This document shows, in pieces, positions 63,635 to 64,000 of a stretch of DNA of 64,000 nucleotides. The notes below the pieces were generated by a model that made no database searches, was not told where the DNA came from, and saw only the letters and a program-made list of their open reading frames with translations. This DNA is from Alphaproteobacteria bacterium (lineage in GTDB: Bacteria; Myxococcota_A; UBA796; CAJQPC01). Each line of letters starts with the position of its first letter. The stretch's first letter is position 1. The DNA lies in NCBI GenBank assembly GCA_020632795.1, contig JACKEV010000006.1, positions 1,670,501 through 1,734,500 on the forward strand, written 5' to 3'. The translations under genes and the position numbers were made by a program.

Positions 63635-64000
63635 TCAGCTTGTCTGGGTCTCCATCACCCACTCACCATCGATGAGCCCGACGTAGGTGGTCGTGTTGTC
63701 GCACAGGTCGAAGTCCGGGTTGGCCTTGATCTGGAAGACAAACGCATCGGGGCGGCCGGTGGGGCACTCGTCCTGGTGGATCGAGGCGAACCCACCGAGC
63801 TTGGTGCAGGTGGCGTGGCGCGCGCCCCGTCCTCCCGGGAACGCCCGGTACCAGATGATGCTCACGTCGTCGATGAGGTCGTCCCAGGGCGGCGGCAGCG
63901 CGTGGGCCAGGTCGGAGAACGGGTGCGGGATGTCCCGAAACGGCGTCCAGGTGATGGCCTGGGGCGTCCAGTTGCCTCGGGGCTTCGCCTGCGGCGAAGG
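63635..64000 (-). CDS. Partial protein, N-terminus off the right edge
   Basis: The frame is open from the right edge to a TGA at 63635, giving at least 121 residues. Visible features are Asn-Trp-Thr-Pro-Gln-Ala-Ile-Thr-Trp-Thr-Pro-Phe, Pro-Pro-Pro-Trp-Asp-Asp-Leu, a Gly/Arg turn, three cysteines, and a C-terminus Glu-Trp-Val-Met-Glu-Thr. A GTG at 63865 is in frame, but coding character continues upstream of it, so I treat the gene as truncated. Function unknown. It stops 1 base from the convergent FG-GAP gene. Confidence 0.6.
   Translation of the reverse strand, partial: PSPQAKPRGNWTPQAITWTPFRDIPHPFSDLAHALPPPWDDLIDDVSIIWYRAFPGGRGARHATCTKLGGFASIHQDECPTGRPDAFVFQIKANPDFDLCDNTTTYVGLIDGEWVMETQTS

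Overview
The window is GC-rich (roughly 70% by eye), gene-dense bacterial chromosome. It has no rRNA, tRNA, CRISPR array, insertion sequence or phage gene that I can see. Several traits point to Myxococcota or a close deltaproteobacterial relative: a very large surface protein with a MYXO-CTERM-like C-terminus (Gly/Cys, membrane segment, Arg run), many lipoproteins with Asp/Thr-rich tethers, FG-GAP and thrombospondin type 3 repeat proteins, two good sigma-54 promoters, and an ECF sigma factor/caspase-like operon. The exact genus cannot be read from the sequence.

Layout. 1-11345 (minus): one tightly packed array reading dnaK, dnaJ, moxR, DUF58, a BatD-like lipoprotein, batA, a batB-batC fusion, batD, batE and a partial lipoprotein. 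11346-11832: a 487-nt control region holding a dnaK promoter, a sigma-54 promoter, a candidate small RNA ending in a strong terminator, and a groES promoter. 11833-13824 (plus): groES-groEL and terminator. 13894-20452 (plus): a YidD-like protein, a DUF5683-like protein, a crotonase-family enzyme, Lnt, then a coupled ECF sigma factor / membrane anti-sigma-like protein / caspase-like protease. 20488-23241 (plus): an ASH-domain lipoprotein and an MtnK-like kinase. 24508-32423: a second MoxR/DUF58/VWA operon and a membrane glycosyltransferase (all minus). 32489-33163: a response regulator and a structured non-coding RNA with a bidirectional terminator. 33164-38398: a TolQ-TolR-TolR-glycosyltransferase operon flanked by Cys-pair proteins.

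38423-48003: mixed single genes, including TatA, imidazolonepropionase (HutI), a DUF983 protein, GlgC, several secreted lipoproteins, a ceramidase-like lipoprotein and a small unknown protein behind a near-consensus sigma-54 promoter. 48055-64000: an MFS exporter, the thrombospondin-repeat surface protein, a patatin-like phospholipase, a nuclease-helicase fusion, two sulfotransferases, a Cys-rich lipoprotein, an unknown protein, an FG-GAP lipoprotein, and a gene running off the right edge.

Common theme: protein folding and cell-envelope quality control. This covers DnaKJ, GroESL, two MoxR/VWA chaperone-like systems, Lnt, TatA, Tol-like motors and many exported lipoproteins. The best candidates for undescribed biology are the sigma-54-driven RNA at 11559-11728, the structured RNA at 32983-33155, the sigma-54 unit at 47397-48003, the sigma/anti-sigma/caspase operon, and the nuclease-XPD-type helicase fusion.
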